Below the pieces are notes generated by a model. The model ran no database searches. It was not told where the DNA came from and was given only the letters and a program-made list of their open reading frames with translations. A stretch of DNA of 64,000 bases from Bartonella taylorii (GTDB taxonomy: Bacteria; Pseudomonadota; Alphaproteobacteria; Rhizobiales; Rhizobiaceae). The stretch is from contig NZ_CP083693.1 of assembly GCF_023920105.1 (NCBI RefSeq), forward strand, positions 823,001 through 887,000, written 5' to 3'. Made by a program: the position numbers and the translations under genes. Shown piece after piece: positions 1 to 11,157 of this stretch; positions within the stretch are counted from its first letter, which is position 1; the number at the start of each line of letters is the position of its first letter.

Positions 1-3000
1 TGCGCTTTTCGACACAATGTTTTTATGTAAAAGACTTTAAGAAGATGTTGAACTTCAAGGGGTAAAGAACCAAAGCGATCAATTAACTCTGCTGCAAATT
101 CATCAATTTGTTCTAAATTATCAAGTTCTGTTAAACGACGATAAAGCCCCATACGTAACGGTAAATCAGGTACAAAACTTTCTGGTATCATCACTGTTGT
201 ACCAAGTGAAATTTGAGGTGACCATTGCCTATCTTCATTTTGCTCGCCATCTTTTAACTCAGCAATGGCTTCTTCAAGCATTTTTTGATAGAGCTCAAAT
301 CCAACTTCTTTGATATGCCCAGATTGCTCCTCACCCAAGAAATTACCTGAACCGCGAATATCCATATCGTGACTTGCTAATTGAAAACCAGCCCCCAAGG
401 TATCAAGAGATTGTAAAACTTTAAGACGACGATCAGCAGCAGTTGTTAAAACTTTACCAGAAGGAAAGGTAAAGAGTGCGTAAGCACGTTGTTTTGAACG
501 CCCTACCCTACCACGCAATTGGTAGAGAGCTGCAAGACCAAACATCTCAGCACGATGTACGATTAATGTATTGGCTGTTGGAATATCAAGACCTGATTCA
601 ATAATGGTAGTTGACAGAAGAACATCATATTGCCCGTCATAAAATGCATTCATAATATCATCAAGTTGTCCGGCTGGCATTTGCCCATGCGCTACAATAA
701 ATTTGAGTTCTGGGACATGTGTTTTGAGGTATTCTTCCACAGAAGTAAGATCAGAAATACGAGGACAAACATAAAAGCTTTGTCCACCACGATAATATTC
801 TCGAAGCAATGTTTCGCGTATAACGAGTGAATCAAATGGTGAAATAAAAGTACGTACCGCCATTCTATCAATGGGTGGGGTCGTTATCAATGAAAGTTCG
901 CGTACTCCTGATAATGCTAACCCTAAAGTTCGAGGTATGGGAGTCGCTGAAAGAGTGAGAACATGAATATCACTTTTAAGCTTTTTTAACCGCTCTTTGT
1001 GTTTTACGCCAAAATGCTGCTCCTCATCAATAATAAGAAGTCCTAATCGTGAAAAATTAACTGCATTACTTAATAATGCATGCGTTCCAATGACAATATC
1101 AATCGTACCATCTGCAATACCCTTTTTCACTTGTGCAAGTTCTTTAGTCTTCACAAGTCTTGAAGCATGGCCAATTTTAACAGGTAATCCTTGAAAGCGT
1201 GAAATAAAAGTTTTGTAATGTTGCCGTGAAAGCAAAGTTGTCGGCACAACAACAGCAACCTGATATCCATTTAATGCTGCAACAAAAGCACTTCGAATAG
1301 CAACTTCTGTTTTTCCAAAACCAACATCACCACATATTAAGCGATCCATTGGTCTTCCTGATGCCAAATCTTCTAAAACCGCATCAATTGCATCCATTTG
1401 ATCTTCCGTCTCTTCATAAGGAAAGCATGCAACGAACTCATCAAATGGTCCAATTGGTGGAACCAAAGCAGGTGTAGACCGCGTAGCCCGCTCTGCAGCT
1501 ATACGGATCAGCTGGCCTGCCATTTCCAATAAATGTTTTTTTAGTCGTGTTTTACGTGCTTGCCAAGCAACACCACCTAATTTATCTAACGTTACATCTG
1601 TTCCCTCTGATCCGTAACGTGAAAGAAGTTCAATATTTTCAACAGGTAAAAAAAGTCTATCACCTTCAGCATACTTAATTTCAAGACAATCTCGTAAAAT
1701 TCCAGTGGTCGTGATGGTTTTAAGACCAACAAATTGTCCGATACCATGGTCAATATGCACAACAATATCACCAGAATTTAAAGCAGAAATTTCAGAGATA
1801 AAATTTGTATTGTGTTTACGCCGCCGTGGTGATCTTATTAACCGATCGCCAAGGATATCCTGCTCTGCTATAATAACAAAATCTTCAGTCTCAAAACCAT
1901 GCTCAATCATTATAACCGCCGCAGTTATATGATCTCGGGGTGTCGCTTTTACAGTTTGTAATGATTTGACAATTTCTATTTTTTTCAATCCATGCTCATC
2001 GAAAACCTGCAACAAACGATTCATTGATCCTTCACTCCAACAAGCTAAGAGAACCTTCTTGCCAGCAGCACGTAATGAAGCAATATGATGAACCACACTT
2101 GAAAAAACATTTTTTTCTTGCGCATTACGCTCCTTTACAAAGTCATATCCTAGTTTAATATTTGCGTGAAAAACAGTTTGTCCAAAAGTTTGTGGAACAT
2201 CAAAAGGTGTAAAATCAACACGCTGTCCGGATTGTTGCGCGCGCTCTAAAACACGCTCTGGTGTTAAATAGAGAAGATTAGGTTCTATTGGATGGTAAGA
2301 AGCAGGATTCTTTTTATCAGTTTCAAGCTCTTTGCGTGCATTATAATAATCTTCAATAAGGCGATAGCGTTCAATAAGCACTTCTTCTATGAGATGTTCA
2401 AAGACAATAGGTAAATTACCGCAATGGTCAAAAAAAGTGTCAAGTTTTTCGTAAAAAAATGGTAACCAATGTTCCATACCGGCAAAACGTCGCCCTTGAG
2501 AAAGAGCTTCATAAAGCATGTTATTTTTTTGTGACACACCAAATGTACGAATATAATTGCTTTTAAATCGGCTCACACGCTCAGGTGTAAGAACAACTTC
2601 ACTCATCGAGTGTAAAAAAAATTCAGTTCTTTTATTTGTTGTTCTTTGTGTTGCTGTTTCAAATACGCGGATGGTTTCCAAAGTGTCACCAAAAAAATCA
2701 AGCCGTAAAGGTTCAATATCAATAGGAGAAAAAATATCAAGAATTCCTCCTCTCACAGCAAATTCACCAACATCACGTACAACCGTAACGCGTTCAAAAC
2801 CATTGGATTCTAAAAATTGAATTAAATACCCCATGTTCGCACGCTGACCAACACGTACATGAATCATTTGATTTTCAATCATTTCATGAGGAGGTAGTTT
2901 TTGAATAATTGCATTTGCTGTTGTTAGTATAATTGCAGCACGTGGCTTCTTACGTAAATTTGCTATATGTGCCAAAGCTGAGAACCGACGTGCCATAACA

Positions 3001-3266
3001 GTAATCCCAGGAGATACTCTGTCATAGGGTAAACAATCCCACGCAGGAAATTGAAGTACAGGCAAATTTGGCTCAATAAAATTTAAAACTTGCTGTAAAT
3101 GAACAATTTTTGTTCCATCACGGACAACATAGATAAGTGGTTTATCTTGTGCAATTTCTGAACTCAATTTGGCAAGTGCAAAGGCTTCAAATCCATCAGT
3201 AATTCCATCAAAAGTTATATGAGCAGAAACGTTTTTGGGAATGACAATTTTTTTAAATATAGGCAT
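1..3266 (-). CDS. mfd: Transcription-repair coupling factor Mfd (3' end outside window)
   Basis: Superfamily 2 DNA translocase that removes stalled RNA polymerase from lesions and recruits UvrA. I translated the minus strand from the ATG at 3266. The frame stays open for 1088 codons to the left edge, so roughly the last 70-80 residues of a typical protein of about 1150-1170 are missing. The N-terminal UvrB-like region includes PAWDCLPYDR. The translocase part shows a Walker A GDVGFGKTE (about 1310-1335) and a DEEQHFG box (about 1020-1040). The end visible at the edge (HLLKVFYIKTLCRKA) is typical Mfd. It lies 5 bp downstream of sdhE, as in rhizobial genomes, so the two are probably co-transcribed. 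The gene is intact as far as it can be seen. Confidence 0.95.
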   Translation of the reverse strand, partial: MPIFKKIVIPKNVSAHITFDGITDGFEAFALAKLSSEIAQDKPLIYVVRDGTKIVHLQQVLNFIEPNLPVLQFPAWDCLPYDRVSPGITVMARRFSALAHIANLRKKPRAAIILTTANAIIQKLPPHEMIENQMIHVRVGQRANMGYLIQFLESNGFERVTVVRDVGEFAVRGGILDIFSPIDIEPLRLDFFGDTLETIRVFETATQRTTNKRTEFFLHSMSEVVLTPERVSRFKSNYIRTFGVSQKNNMLYEALSQGRRFAGMEHWLPFFYEKLDTFFDHCGNLPIVFEHLIEEVLIERYRLIEDYYNARKELETDKKNPASYHPIEPNLLYLTPERVLERAQQSGQRVDFTPFDVPQTFGQTVFHANIKLGYDFVKERNAQEKNVFSSVVHHIASLRAAGKKVLLACWSEGSMNRLLQVFDEHGLKKIEIVKSLQTVKATPRDHITAAVIMIEHGFETEDFVIIAEQDILGDRLIRSPRRRKHNTNFISEISALNSGDIVVHIDHGIGQFVGLKTITTTGILRDCLEIKYAEGDRLFLPVENIELLSRYGSEGTDVTLDKLGGVAWQARKTRLKKHLLEMAGQLIRIAAERATRSTPALVPPIGPFDEFVACFPYEETEDQMDAIDAVLEDLASGRPMDRLICGDVGFGKTEVAIRSAFVAALNGYQVAVVVPTTLLSRQHYKTFISRFQGLPVKIGHASRLVKTKELAQVKKGIADGTIDIVIGTHALLSNAVNFSRLGLLIIDEEQHFGVKHKERLKKLKSDIHVLTLSATPIPRTLGLALSGVRELSLITTPPIDRMAVRTFISPFDSLVIRETLLREYYRGGQSFYVCPRISDLTSVEEYLKTHVPELKFIVAHGQMPAGQLDDIMNAFYDGQYDVLLSTTIIESGLDIPTANTLIVHRAEMFGLAALYQLRGRVGRSKQRAYALFTFPSGKVLTTAADRRLKVLQSLDTLGAGFQLASHDMDIRGSGNFLGEEQSGHIKEVGFELYQKMLEEAIAELKDGEQNEDRQWSPQISLGTTVMIPESFVPDLPLRMGLYRRLTELDNLEQIDEFAAELIDRFGSLPLEVQHLLKVFYIKTLCRKA

Positions 3267-3271
3267 AGAGA

Positions 3272-3562
3272 TCAATTTAAATTTATGTAAACATGGTAGT
3301 TTACAACGTCACGAAAAAGTGGACTATCAACTTCAGAAGGTGGTGAAATTTCTCCCGTAACCCATGCGAATAAATCGCGATCATCAAAAGACATAATATA
3401 CTCAAGTTCAGAAATCGTTTTAGCATTCATCCCAGCAATATGGGAATCTACGTAGCGTCCAAAAATTAAATCCATTTCACGAATACCGCGGTGCCATGCA
3501 CGAAAAACCAATCGGCGACGACGCACGTCCAGTTGATTTTCGTCAACGACAAAAACTGTCAT
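3272..3562 (-). CDS. sdhE: FAD assembly factor SdhE (YgfY/DUF339 family)
   Basis: Small protein that promotes covalent flavinylation of the succinate dehydrogenase flavoprotein. The 96 residues carry the family hallmark RG-x-x-E as RGIREMD (residues 26-32) and the downstream FDDRDLFAWVTGE segment, which fit the five-helix SdhE fold. The ATG is preceded by AAGGAG at good spacing. It is immediately upstream of mfd on the same strand. Length is normal for alphaproteobacterial homologues. The family assignment is secure; the role in SDH maturation follows from the family. Confidence 0.88.
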   Translation of the reverse strand: MTVFVVDENQLDVRRRRLVFRAWHRGIREMDLIFGRYVDSHIAGMNAKTISELEYIMSFDDRDLFAWVTGEISPPSEVDSPLFRDVVNYHVYINLN

Positions 3563-3637
3563 AAAAGTCTCCTTGAATTAAGTAAAAAGTGATATAAATC
3601 CAGTTTTTAATTTATAAAATAAATTTTGCACCTTAGT

Positions 3638-4318
3638 CTAGGGAAGTTCAATAATCTTTTTTTCTTTAAGCGTAATTCGACGATGCATTTGTTTAGCCAA
3701 AGCGTAATTATGTGTTGCAATAAGAGCAGAAAGGCCAGATTGACGAACAAGCGCAGATAAGGCTTGAAATACATAAGCTGAAGTTACAGGATCAAGATTT
3801 CCTGTAGGCTCATCAGCCAAAAGAATTGAAGGACCATTTGCGACTGCACGTGCAATAGCAACACGTTGTTGTTCGCCACCCGATAATTCTGATGGGCGAT
3901 GATTAGCACGATGAGAAACACGCAGATATGTAAGCAATTTAAGTGCACGATCTTCTGCTATAGATTTTTTAAATCCTGCTATCATTTGCGGGATCATAAC
4001 ATTTTCTAAAGCTGTAAATTCTGGAAGCAGGTGATGAAATTGATAGACAAAACCGATATCATTTCGTCTTATAGCTGTTCGTTCATTATCAGAGCGCTTT
4101 GCACAAGAAATTCCCCGTAACATCACATCACCAGCCGTTGGTTTTTCTAATAATCCAGCGATATGAAGAAGTGTAGATTTCCCAGCACCAGATGGTGCTA
4201 CAAGTGCTACAAGTTCCCCACGATTAAGGATAAAATTCGCTTTATCTAAAATAATGAGAGGTTTATTACTTTCAAAAAAATGTCTCTCAATCTCTACAAG
4301 CTCTAAAACAGCCGTCAT
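3638..4318 (-). CDS. lolD: Lipoprotein-releasing system ATP-binding protein LolD
   Basis: ATPase of the inner-membrane LolCDE exporter, which detaches outer-membrane lipoproteins and hands them to LolA. It has 226 residues. Walker A is APSGAGKST (41-49), with Ala where Gly is more usual. The Q-loop is [10 protein letters not shown], typical of LolD and MacB-type ATPases. The signature is LSGGEQ (145-150) and Walker B is [12 protein letters not shown] (165-176). The start ATG overlaps the lolC stop by one base (TAATG), so translation is probably coupled. There is no separate lolE nearby, which suits the alphaproteobacterial arrangement of one fused-type LolC/E permease. Confidence 0.93.
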   Translation of the reverse strand: MTAVLELVEIERHFFESNKPLIILDKANFILNRGELVALVAPSGAGKSTLLHIAGLLEKPTAGDVMLRGISCAKRSDNERTAIRRNDIGFVYQFHHLLPEFTALENVMIPQMIAGFKKSIAEDRALKLLTYLRVSHRANHRPSELSGGEQQRVAIARAVANGPSILLADEPTGNLDPVTSAYVFQALSALVRQSGLSALIATHNYALAKQMHRRITLKEKKIIELP

Positions 4319-5586
4319 TATTCATACCTTAAAGCTTGTACAGGATCCAGTTTAGCAGCCCGCCATGCCGGCACAAGTGCTGCAAGAAATGACAAAAATA
4401 AAGCCATTACAGCAACCATAGCTGTTTGTCCCCACTCAATTTGCGCAGGCAATTTTGTTAAAAAATAAAGTTGAGGATTAAAAACATCAACATTAAATAA
4501 CCAAGATACAAAATCTTGAATATGATTAATATTCGCGGTCGCTATGACACCAAAAATTAACCCCAATATTGTTCCAATAAATCCAATCATCATACCAGTG
4601 ACGATAAATATACGAAGAATTGCACTTTGTTGTGCGCCCATCGTACGTAAAATTGCAATATCATGGCTTTTATCTTTTACCAGCATAATTAACCCTGAAA
4701 TAATATTTAAAGCAGCAACAAGAATAATAAGAGAAAGAATAAAGAACATAACATTCCGTTCAATCTGTAAAGCTGAAAAAAAAGCCTGATTGCGTTCACG
4801 CCAATCAATTAAATAGATCTGTTGTTCAACAACTTTCTCCACAACTGGTTTTATTTTCTCAACAGCATCAGGATTATTTAGAAATAATTCTAAAGACTTA
4901 ACCTGATCTCCCAAATTAAAAAACATTTGCGCTTCATGGAGAGGCATAAAAACGAATATTGAATCATATTCAGACATGCCTACTTCAAAAATAGCAGTCA
5001 CTTTATAAGCCTTAACACGTGGCGTAACTCCAAAAGGTGTCTCATCACCATCTGGTGTAATAATACGAAGATCACTCCCAACGGTAAGGCCTAATTTTGA
5101 TGCTAAACCACTTCCAATTGCAACACCTTCCTCTTTATCAAATTGAGCAAGCGAACCTAACCTAATATTTTGGGATACTGCTTTAAGCTTTTCTAAATCT
5201 TGTTTGCGCATACCACGAACTAATGCACCAGACCCTCCTTCAAGTTCACCCTGAACAAGCGCTTGACCTTCAATAACAGGTAAAGCAAATTTTATACCAT
5301 TCACAGATTCTAAAGAAGAAATAAGTGTCTTATAATCGAAAAAACCAGAATGAACTGACTGAACAATAAGGTGTCCATTCATGCCAAGAATACGATTGAG
5401 AAGCTCTGTACGAAAACCATTCATCACCGCCATAACAACAACAAGAGCAAACACCCCTAACATAATTCCAATGAGAGAAATAATTGAAATAACAGATGCA
5501 ACGACATGTTTTTTATTGGGAATCATATAACGAAAAGCAATCATCCACTCATAAGATGAAAACCATTTATTTCTCAACCTCTTCAT
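4318..5586 (-). CDS. lolC: Lipoprotein-releasing system permease LolC/LolE
   Basis: Membrane component of the Lol exporter (FtsX/MacB_PCD family). The frame opens at a TTG at 5601, but the ATG at 5586 ([14 protein letters not shown]) has an AGG at suitable spacing and avoids the overlap with the proS stop, so I chose it. One N-terminal membrane segment (about residues 22-45) is followed by a large periplasmic domain. Three C-terminal membrane segments then end in [17 protein letters not shown], a classic family ending. It is translationally coupled to lolD (one-base overlap) and follows proS directly. Alphaproteobacteria usually have one such permease, probably acting as a homodimer; that is inference here. 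Confidence 0.92.
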   Translation of the reverse strand: MKRLRNKWFSSYEWMIAFRYMIPNKKHVVASVISIISLIGIMLGVFALVVVMAVMNGFRTELLNRILGMNGHLIVQSVHSGFFDYKTLISSLESVNGIKFALPVIEGQALVQGELEGGSGALVRGMRKQDLEKLKAVSQNIRLGSLAQFDKEEGVAIGSGLASKLGLTVGSDLRIITPDGDETPFGVTPRVKAYKVTAIFEVGMSEYDSIFVFMPLHEAQMFFNLGDQVKSLELFLNNPDAVEKIKPVVEKVVEQQIYLIDWRERNQAFFSALQIERNVMFFILSLIILVAALNIISGLIMLVKDKSHDIAILRTMGAQQSAILRIFIVTGMMIGFIGTILGLIFGVIATANINHIQDFVSWLFNVDVFNPQLYFLTKLPAQIEWGQTAMVAVMALFLSFLAALVPAWRAAKLDPVQALRYE

Positions 5587-5597
5587 AATATTGCCTA

Positions 5598-6923
5598 TCA
5601 AATCACGGAAAACTGTTTGAGTACATCTTCAATCGTTAGAGATTTTTTAATACCCGTTTTGCGATCTTTCATTTCAACTTCATTTTGTGCAATGCTTTTA
5701 GGTCCAACAATTATTTGTGTTGGTAAACCAATTAAATCCATTATTGCAAATTTGGTTCCTGGACGCTCATTTCTATCATCTAATAATGGGTCAAAACCAG
5801 CATGTCTTAATCCCTGATAGAGAGTTTCACACGCATGCGTACATTTCTCATCATCTGGTTTCATATTGATGATACCAAAATCAAACGGTGCCATAGAACT
5901 TGGCCAAATAATACCATTTTCATCATGAGAAGCTTCAATAGCTGCTGCAACAAGGCGCGAAGGTCCAATGCCATAAGATCCCATAGAGACAACATGTTCT
6001 TTTCCATCTTGGCCCATAACTTTCGCTCTCATTGGAGCAGAATATTTCGTGCCAAAGTGGAAAATATGCCCTACTTCAATACCACGCGCTGAAAGACGAT
6101 TTTTATCAGGAACTTTAGCCCACTCTTCTTCATTATGGATTTCCTCTGTTGCTGCATAAAAAGATGTCCACTGTTTAACAATATTAGCTAAAACAGTTTT
6201 ATCATTAAAATCGATCGAACTGTGTGGAACAGTAAGTTCAAGAAATTGTTTATCACAAAATATAGCGCTCTCTCCCGTTTCAGCCAAAATAATAAATTCA
6301 TGGCTGAGTTCACCGCCAATTGGCCCTGTATCAGCACGCATAGGAATTGCTTTTAAGCCAAGACGAGAAAAAGTACGTAAATAAGCAATAAACATACGAT
6401 TATAAGATGTTTGAGAACCTTCATAATCAAGATCAAACGAATAGGCATCTTTCATTAAAAACTCTCGTGAACGCATCACACCAAAACGTGGACGGATTTC
6501 ATCACGAAACTTCCATTGAATATGGTACAAATTGAGTGGAAGATCTTTGTAAGAATGGACATAAGAACGGAAAATATCTGTTACCATCTCTTCATTTGTC
6601 GGACCATAAAGCAAATCACGCTTTTGACGATCTTTAATACGGAGCATTTCCAAACCATAATCATCATAACGATTACTTTCACGCCAAAGCTCTGCAGATT
6701 GAATTGTAGGCATTAATATTTCTATAGCACCAGCTCGTTCTTGTTCCTCACGAATAATTTTACAAACTTTATCAAGCACTTTTTTGCCTAAGGGAAGCCA
6801 AGAATAAATTCCTGATGTTTGTTGGCGAATCATACCTGCACGCAACATCAATCGATGAGAAACAATCTCTGCTTCCTTAGGATTCTCTTTTAAAAGTGGA
6901 AGGAAATATTGAGAAAGACGCAT
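5598..6923 (-). CDS. proS: Prolyl-tRNA synthetase, short alphaproteobacterial type
   Basis: Class II aminoacyl-tRNA synthetase that charges tRNA-Pro. At 441 residues it lacks the roughly 180-residue editing insertion of the E. coli-type enzyme (about 570), which is the usual form in rhizobia and relatives. Class II motif 2 ([26 protein letters not shown], about 140-165) and motif 3 ([14 protein letters not shown]) are present. The C-terminal anticodon-binding domain follows ([20 protein letters not shown]). The ATG at 6923 is preceded by AGGAG, somewhat far upstream. It sits between rnj and lolC on the same strand, after a 223-bp spacer in which I see no gene. Confidence 0.95.
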   Translation of the reverse strand: MRLSQYFLPLLKENPKEAEIVSHRLMLRAGMIRQQTSGIYSWLPLGKKVLDKVCKIIREEQERAGAIEILMPTIQSAELWRESNRYDDYGLEMLRIKDRQKRDLLYGPTNEEMVTDIFRSYVHSYKDLPLNLYHIQWKFRDEIRPRFGVMRSREFLMKDAYSFDLDYEGSQTSYNRMFIAYLRTFSRLGLKAIPMRADTGPIGGELSHEFIILAETGESAIFCDKQFLELTVPHSSIDFNDKTVLANIVKQWTSFYAATEEIHNEEEWAKVPDKNRLSARGIEVGHIFHFGTKYSAPMRAKVMGQDGKEHVVSMGSYGIGPSRLVAAAIEASHDENGIIWPSSMAPFDFGIINMKPDDEKCTHACETLYQGLRHAGFDPLLDDRNERPGTKFAIMDLIGLPTQIIVGPKSIAQNEVEMKDRKTGIKKSLTIEDVLKQFSVI

Positions 6924-7146
6924 TGAAATAATTAACTCCTAATCAGACCCATCATATTGAAACAATTTAAATATAATATATGCTCATCTATAACTACATT
7001 CTGAATGCTTGCAAACATAACGATCATATTGTTGAAAAATTTATGTGCTCTATTCCTTATTGGGCTTATTTTTAGCGATAAAATGATCTGACAATTTATT
7101 GTCTCTTCCTTTCATTAAGAAGAAAATAACCTAATATTAAAATGCT

Positions 7147-8823
7147 TTATTTTGACCGATGTAAAAAAACTGTACAGATAGGTTTTTTTCGCCAAATTTC
7201 ATTAACAGCTGCTCTCACTGCACGCCGCGTTGCTTCCCGAATAAGTTCATTATTTTTTCGTTTACTACGAGGAATATTATAAAGTGTATTTTCTACAATA
7301 TCTAAAAGAATATCTCTCAAACTTTTCTCTTTTCCATTCTTTTCAGGTAATCCGAATGTGATTAAACCAATATCATCTAATAACTCATCTTTGCTGTTCA
7401 TATGGAGGGAAACGGCAACGTAACCAGCATAACTTAGTTTGCGACGTTCGCGAATTCCTAATTCATCTTCATTCCCAATAAGACAACCATCTTTATAGAT
7501 GCGGCCAACAGGAACTTGATCAATGACTTCTACAGGCTCTGGAGCAAGACGTAGTATACTACCATTTCTAATATCCCTAACAATTTTAATACCTGCTTGA
7601 CGTGCTAAAGCCGCGTGAGCAGTAAGATGCATTGCCTCACCATGCACAGGAACAAGTATCTTTGGTTTTATCCAATCATACATCTGTAAAAGTTCTGAAC
7701 GACGAGGATGACCAGAAACATGAACAAGTGTATCTTCATTTGTGATCGTTTTAATTCCCAGATCTATGAAACGATTTTGTATTTCAAGAATAGCTTTTTC
7801 ATTTCCTGGTATACTTCGTGATGAATAAATAACGGTATCACCAGCAGAAAGCATAATCTTTCCCATTTCATTTCGCGATAGTTTAGCTAGGGCCGCACAC
7901 GGTTCACCTTGACTCCCCGTCACAACCAAAACAATATTTTTCCGCGGAATATGCACATAATCATCTTCCGTAATAAATGGTACTAAGCCTTTCATATAAC
8001 CAAGCTCTTCCGCAACCATAATACTTCGCTTAAGAGAGCGCCCAATAACAAGAACTTGGCGACCAACAGATTCAGCAGCAAGAGCAATTGAACGTATCCG
8101 ACCAATATTAGAGGCAAAAGTTGCAAGAGCAACACGCCCTTCAGCTTTCGAAATAATTTCAGAAAGGCTTCTCTGAACTTGCTGTTCTGATGGTGATATA
8201 CCATCCCGACATGCATTTGTGGAATCACAAAGTAAGGCTAAAACACCTTGATTCCCTAAAGCACGAAACCGTTTTTCATCTGTTACAGGACCAAGCGAAG
8301 GTGTATGGTCTATTTTCCAATCACCAGTATGAATCACAGTGCCTAAAGATGTTGTAAGTGCCAAAGATACAGATTCTGGAATCGAATGATTAACGGCTAT
8401 AGCCTCAATTGAAAAGGAACCAACCTGAAAGCAATCACCAACTTGAAAAATATTGAGTGAAATTTTATGAGATTGAAAATCTGATTGTCTTTTACTCTCC
8501 AATAATCCCGCCGTAAAAGAAGTACAGTAAAGCGGAACTTTAAGCTTTGGTAATAAATCAAGGACAGCACCATAATGATCTTCATGAGCATGTGTCAAAA
8601 TAAGACCCGATATATTATGTTTTTCACTTTCTAGAAAACGAATATCAGGCAAAATAAGATCTGCTCCCGGTAATTCAGGACCAGCAAAACTAACCCCCAT
8701 ATCAACAAGTAACCATTCACGAAGATTTTTTGGACCAAATCCATAAGCAGCCAGATTCATCCCTATTTCACCTACTCCTCCTAAAGGTAAAAAAACAAAT
8801 TCATTTTCGTTGGCAATAACCAT
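7147..8823 (-). CDS. rnj: Ribonuclease J
   Basis: Metallo-beta-lactamase/beta-CASP ribonuclease with 5'-3' exonuclease and endonuclease activity in RNA turnover. The catalytic zinc motif THAHEDHYGA lies at about residues 77-86, with the other beta-lactamase elements HTGDWKIDHTP and CDSTNA. The beta-CASP domain has GSQGEP and the C-terminal motif VHVSGH. I start at the ATG at 8823, six bases after AGGAG, rather than the ATG at 8829 that abuts it; this gives 558 residues. It lies downstream of birA with a 53-bp gap. Alphaproteobacteria have RNase J alongside RNase E, so this is expected. Confidence 0.93.
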   Translation of the reverse strand: MVIANENEFVFLPLGGVGEIGMNLAAYGFGPKNLREWLLVDMGVSFAGPELPGADLILPDIRFLESEKHNISGLILTHAHEDHYGAVLDLLPKLKVPLYCTSFTAGLLESKRQSDFQSHKISLNIFQVGDCFQVGSFSIEAIAVNHSIPESVSLALTTSLGTVIHTGDWKIDHTPSLGPVTDEKRFRALGNQGVLALLCDSTNACRDGISPSEQQVQRSLSEIISKAEGRVALATFASNIGRIRSIALAAESVGRQVLVIGRSLKRSIMVAEELGYMKGLVPFITEDDYVHIPRKNIVLVVTGSQGEPCAALAKLSRNEMGKIMLSAGDTVIYSSRSIPGNEKAILEIQNRFIDLGIKTITNEDTLVHVSGHPRRSELLQMYDWIKPKILVPVHGEAMHLTAHAALARQAGIKIVRDIRNGSILRLAPEPVEVIDQVPVGRIYKDGCLIGNEDELGIRERRKLSYAGYVAVSLHMNSKDELLDDIGLITFGLPEKNGKEKSLRDILLDIVENTLYNIPRSKRKNNELIREATRRAVRAAVNEIWRKKPICTVFLHRSK

Positions 8824-8876
8824 AAACATCTCCTAAAGCATTAAGATACCCTGATGATAAAATAAGATTTTATAAA

Positions 8877-9686
8877 TTAATAACGACCTGCATTAGCAGA
8901 AGCAGCCAAACCAAAATGAACATCCCCAGCACTTATGATAGCTTGCTGACCATTTTTTTGTTTTACAATGCAGTTGAAATTACTATCAATACCATCAAAA
9001 AAACCTTCGATGATTTTTTCACCATTAACTATTTTGACATGCTGTCCAAGATGAACAGAATATGAAAGCCATTTTTCGCGGATTATATCGTATCCTCTTG
9101 GTTGTTTCCAAAGAAGGTGATTTTTAGAAAAACACTCCGTCAAAACCGTAAATAACTGTTCTGATTCAACATTTAAACCAATATTTTTTAAACTTGAAGT
9201 AGGATACGGCGCATCTTTATGATGATATTTTACATTTATTCCAATACCAATAACCAATGCGTACTGTTGTGGTGTCAATTTAAAAATTTCAAGCAAAACT
9301 CCAGAGCTTTTCGCTCCTCCTAGCAAAATATCATTTGGCCATTTTAAACGAACAATACTGTCTGTTTGCTTTTCATCTTTTACAAATTGTTTTACCGCCT
9401 CTACCACACTTACTCCGGCAACAAAACCAAGCTGAGCAGAAGTTTGGTGAACAATACCATCAATTAACAAAAGACTAGAATAAAGATTTCCTTTCGGACT
9501 ATGCCATACCCTAGCTCTTCTTGCTCTTCCTTGTGTTTGCTCCTGCGCAACAATCCATAAATAGCCTTGATGACCAGCTTGTGCTTTTTCTTGTGCAATG
9601 AGATTTGTTGAAGCAACACTTCCGTAAGATTCAACAGTGTATCCTTGCTTTTGTGCAAAATCTGATAAGATATAAACCATATTCAT
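8877..9686 (-). CDS. birA: Biotin--[acetyl-CoA-carboxylase] ligase, without DNA-binding domain
   Basis: Attaches biotin to the carrier protein of acetyl-CoA carboxylase and other biotin enzymes. The 269 residues cover the catalytic BPL_LplA_LipB domain, with the biotinoyl-AMP loop GRARRAR (53-59), the core RLKWPNDIL and the KSSGVLLE strand, followed by the small C-terminal domain. The N-terminal winged helix of E. coli BirA is absent, so it is a monofunctional (class I) ligase and not a repressor. Its ATG overlaps the nuoN stop by one base (TAATG), which places it in the complex I transcript, as in other rhizobia. Confidence 0.92.
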   Translation of the reverse strand: MNMVYILSDFAQKQGYTVESYGSVASTNLIAQEKAQAGHQGYLWIVAQEQTQGRARRARVWHSPKGNLYSSLLLIDGIVHQTSAQLGFVAGVSVVEAVKQFVKDEKQTDSIVRLKWPNDILLGGAKSSGVLLEIFKLTPQQYALVIGIGINVKYHHKDAPYPTSSLKNIGLNVESEQLFTVLTECFSKNHLLWKQPRGYDIIREKWLSYSVHLGQHVKIVNGEKIIEGFFDGIDSNFNCIVKQKNGQQAIISAGDVHFGLAASANAGRY

Positions 9687-11140
9687 TAAAACAATGCGGC
9701 GGCGGCTTTTTCTGCTAATTCAGTGAATAAAACTCCAAAAAGCATATAAAACAAAATGAATAATGCAGAAAGGCCAAGACAAAATTGAAGCTCTTTCGAT
9801 AAAACAACAAAATGCGCTTTTGCGTCATCAAACCACATAATTTTAATAACTCTCAAATAGTAAAAAGCCCCAATAACAGACGCTATCATCCCAATGATAG
9901 CAAGTGGAGTAAGTCCAGCATGAACAGCAGCCGAAAATGTATACCATTTCCCAAAAAAACCAGCCATGGGTGGGATACTCGCTAAAGAAAAAAGTTGTAT
10001 TGTCATCACAATAGCCATAAACGGATTAGTCTTTATTAACCCTGAAAGATCATAAATATTTTCAATATTTCCAACACTAGACCGCATTCCAAGAATAAAA
10101 GCAAATGAACCAAGCGTCATGCCAAGATAAATAGTCATATAAAGAATAACACTTTTTATTCCAAGAATATCTCCAGCAGCTAAACCAACAAGTGCATATC
10201 CCATATGACTGATTGACGAATAAGCCATTAAACGCTTAATATTGCTCTGGCCAATTGCAGCGAATGCACCAAGTATCATCGATGCAATCGCCATGAACAC
10301 CAAAATTTGCTGCCATGCAGGCATAGAACCATCAGTACTACCTAGTGGAATAAAGGTCGCAACAATAACACGAATAATGAGTGCCATCGCAGCAACTTTA
10401 GGAGCACCCGCAAAAAATGCTGTAATAGGTGTTGGCGCTCCTTCATAAACATCAGGTGTCCACATATGAAATGGAACTGCAGAAATTTTGAAAGCCAAAC
10501 CCGCTAAAATAAAAACAATTCCAAAAATAACCCCCAATTGTAAATTTTCACCTTTTAAAGCAATAGCGATTTCGCGAAAACCAATTTGACCGGTAAAACC
10601 ATAAAGCAAAGAAATGCCATAAAGCAGTAATCCTGAAGACAACGCCCCTAAAACAAAATACTTTATACCTGCTTCAGAAGATTTGATATTATCACGATTG
10701 ATTGCAGCTAAAACGTATAAAGCTAAGGATTGTAGTTCTAATCCCATATAAAGAGATAACATATTACCAGCTGAAATCATCAGCATCATGCCAAGGGTTG
10801 CTAAAAGAACGAGCACTGGAAATTCAAATATATCAAGCTTTTGCGCACAAGTAAAACCAACAGACATAATAAGAGCAAAGAGTGCACCAATAAGCGTTAA
10901 AATTTTCATATAACGGCCGAAAGAATCTATAATGAGCGCATTGGTTTGAAATACACCACTTTTCGGAAAAACAACGATAATAACAATAGCTGCTACAAGA
11001 AGAGCAATGGCCAAACCAATCACAGTTAAAGAGGAACGTGCATTGGAATAAACACCAATCAAAAGTAATACTATTCCTCCCAATGCTATTAAAATCTCTG
11101 GAAGAATTAATACTAATTGGGCTATTATTTCGGTTTGCAT
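9686..11140 (-). CDS. nuoN: NADH-quinone oxidoreductase subunit N
   Basis: One of the three antiporter-like proton-pumping subunits of complex I, in the inner membrane. About 484 residues with some 14 hydrophobic segments. The Proton_antipo_M core is visible, including [21 protein letters not shown] with its pumping lysine and [20 protein letters not shown]. Two in-frame ATGs lie close together; AAGGGAAG is spaced correctly for the one at 11140, so I chose that start. It follows nuoM after 17 bases and is the last nuo gene, coupled to birA. The sequence appears intact. Confidence 0.95.
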   Translation of the reverse strand: MQTEIIAQLVLILPEILIALGGIVLLLIGVYSNARSSLTVIGLAIALLVAAIVIIVVFPKSGVFQTNALIIDSFGRYMKILTLIGALFALIMSVGFTCAQKLDIFEFPVLVLLATLGMMLMISAGNMLSLYMGLELQSLALYVLAAINRDNIKSSEAGIKYFVLGALSSGLLLYGISLLYGFTGQIGFREIAIALKGENLQLGVIFGIVFILAGLAFKISAVPFHMWTPDVYEGAPTPITAFFAGAPKVAAMALIIRVIVATFIPLGSTDGSMPAWQQILVFMAIASMILGAFAAIGQSNIKRLMAYSSISHMGYALVGLAAGDILGIKSVILYMTIYLGMTLGSFAFILGMRSSVGNIENIYDLSGLIKTNPFMAIVMTIQLFSLASIPPMAGFFGKWYTFSAAVHAGLTPLAIIGMIASVIGAFYYLRVIKIMWFDDAKAHFVVLSKELQFCLGLSALFILFYMLFGVLFTELAEKAAAALF

Positions 11141-11157
11141 GTGCATTCTTCCCTTAT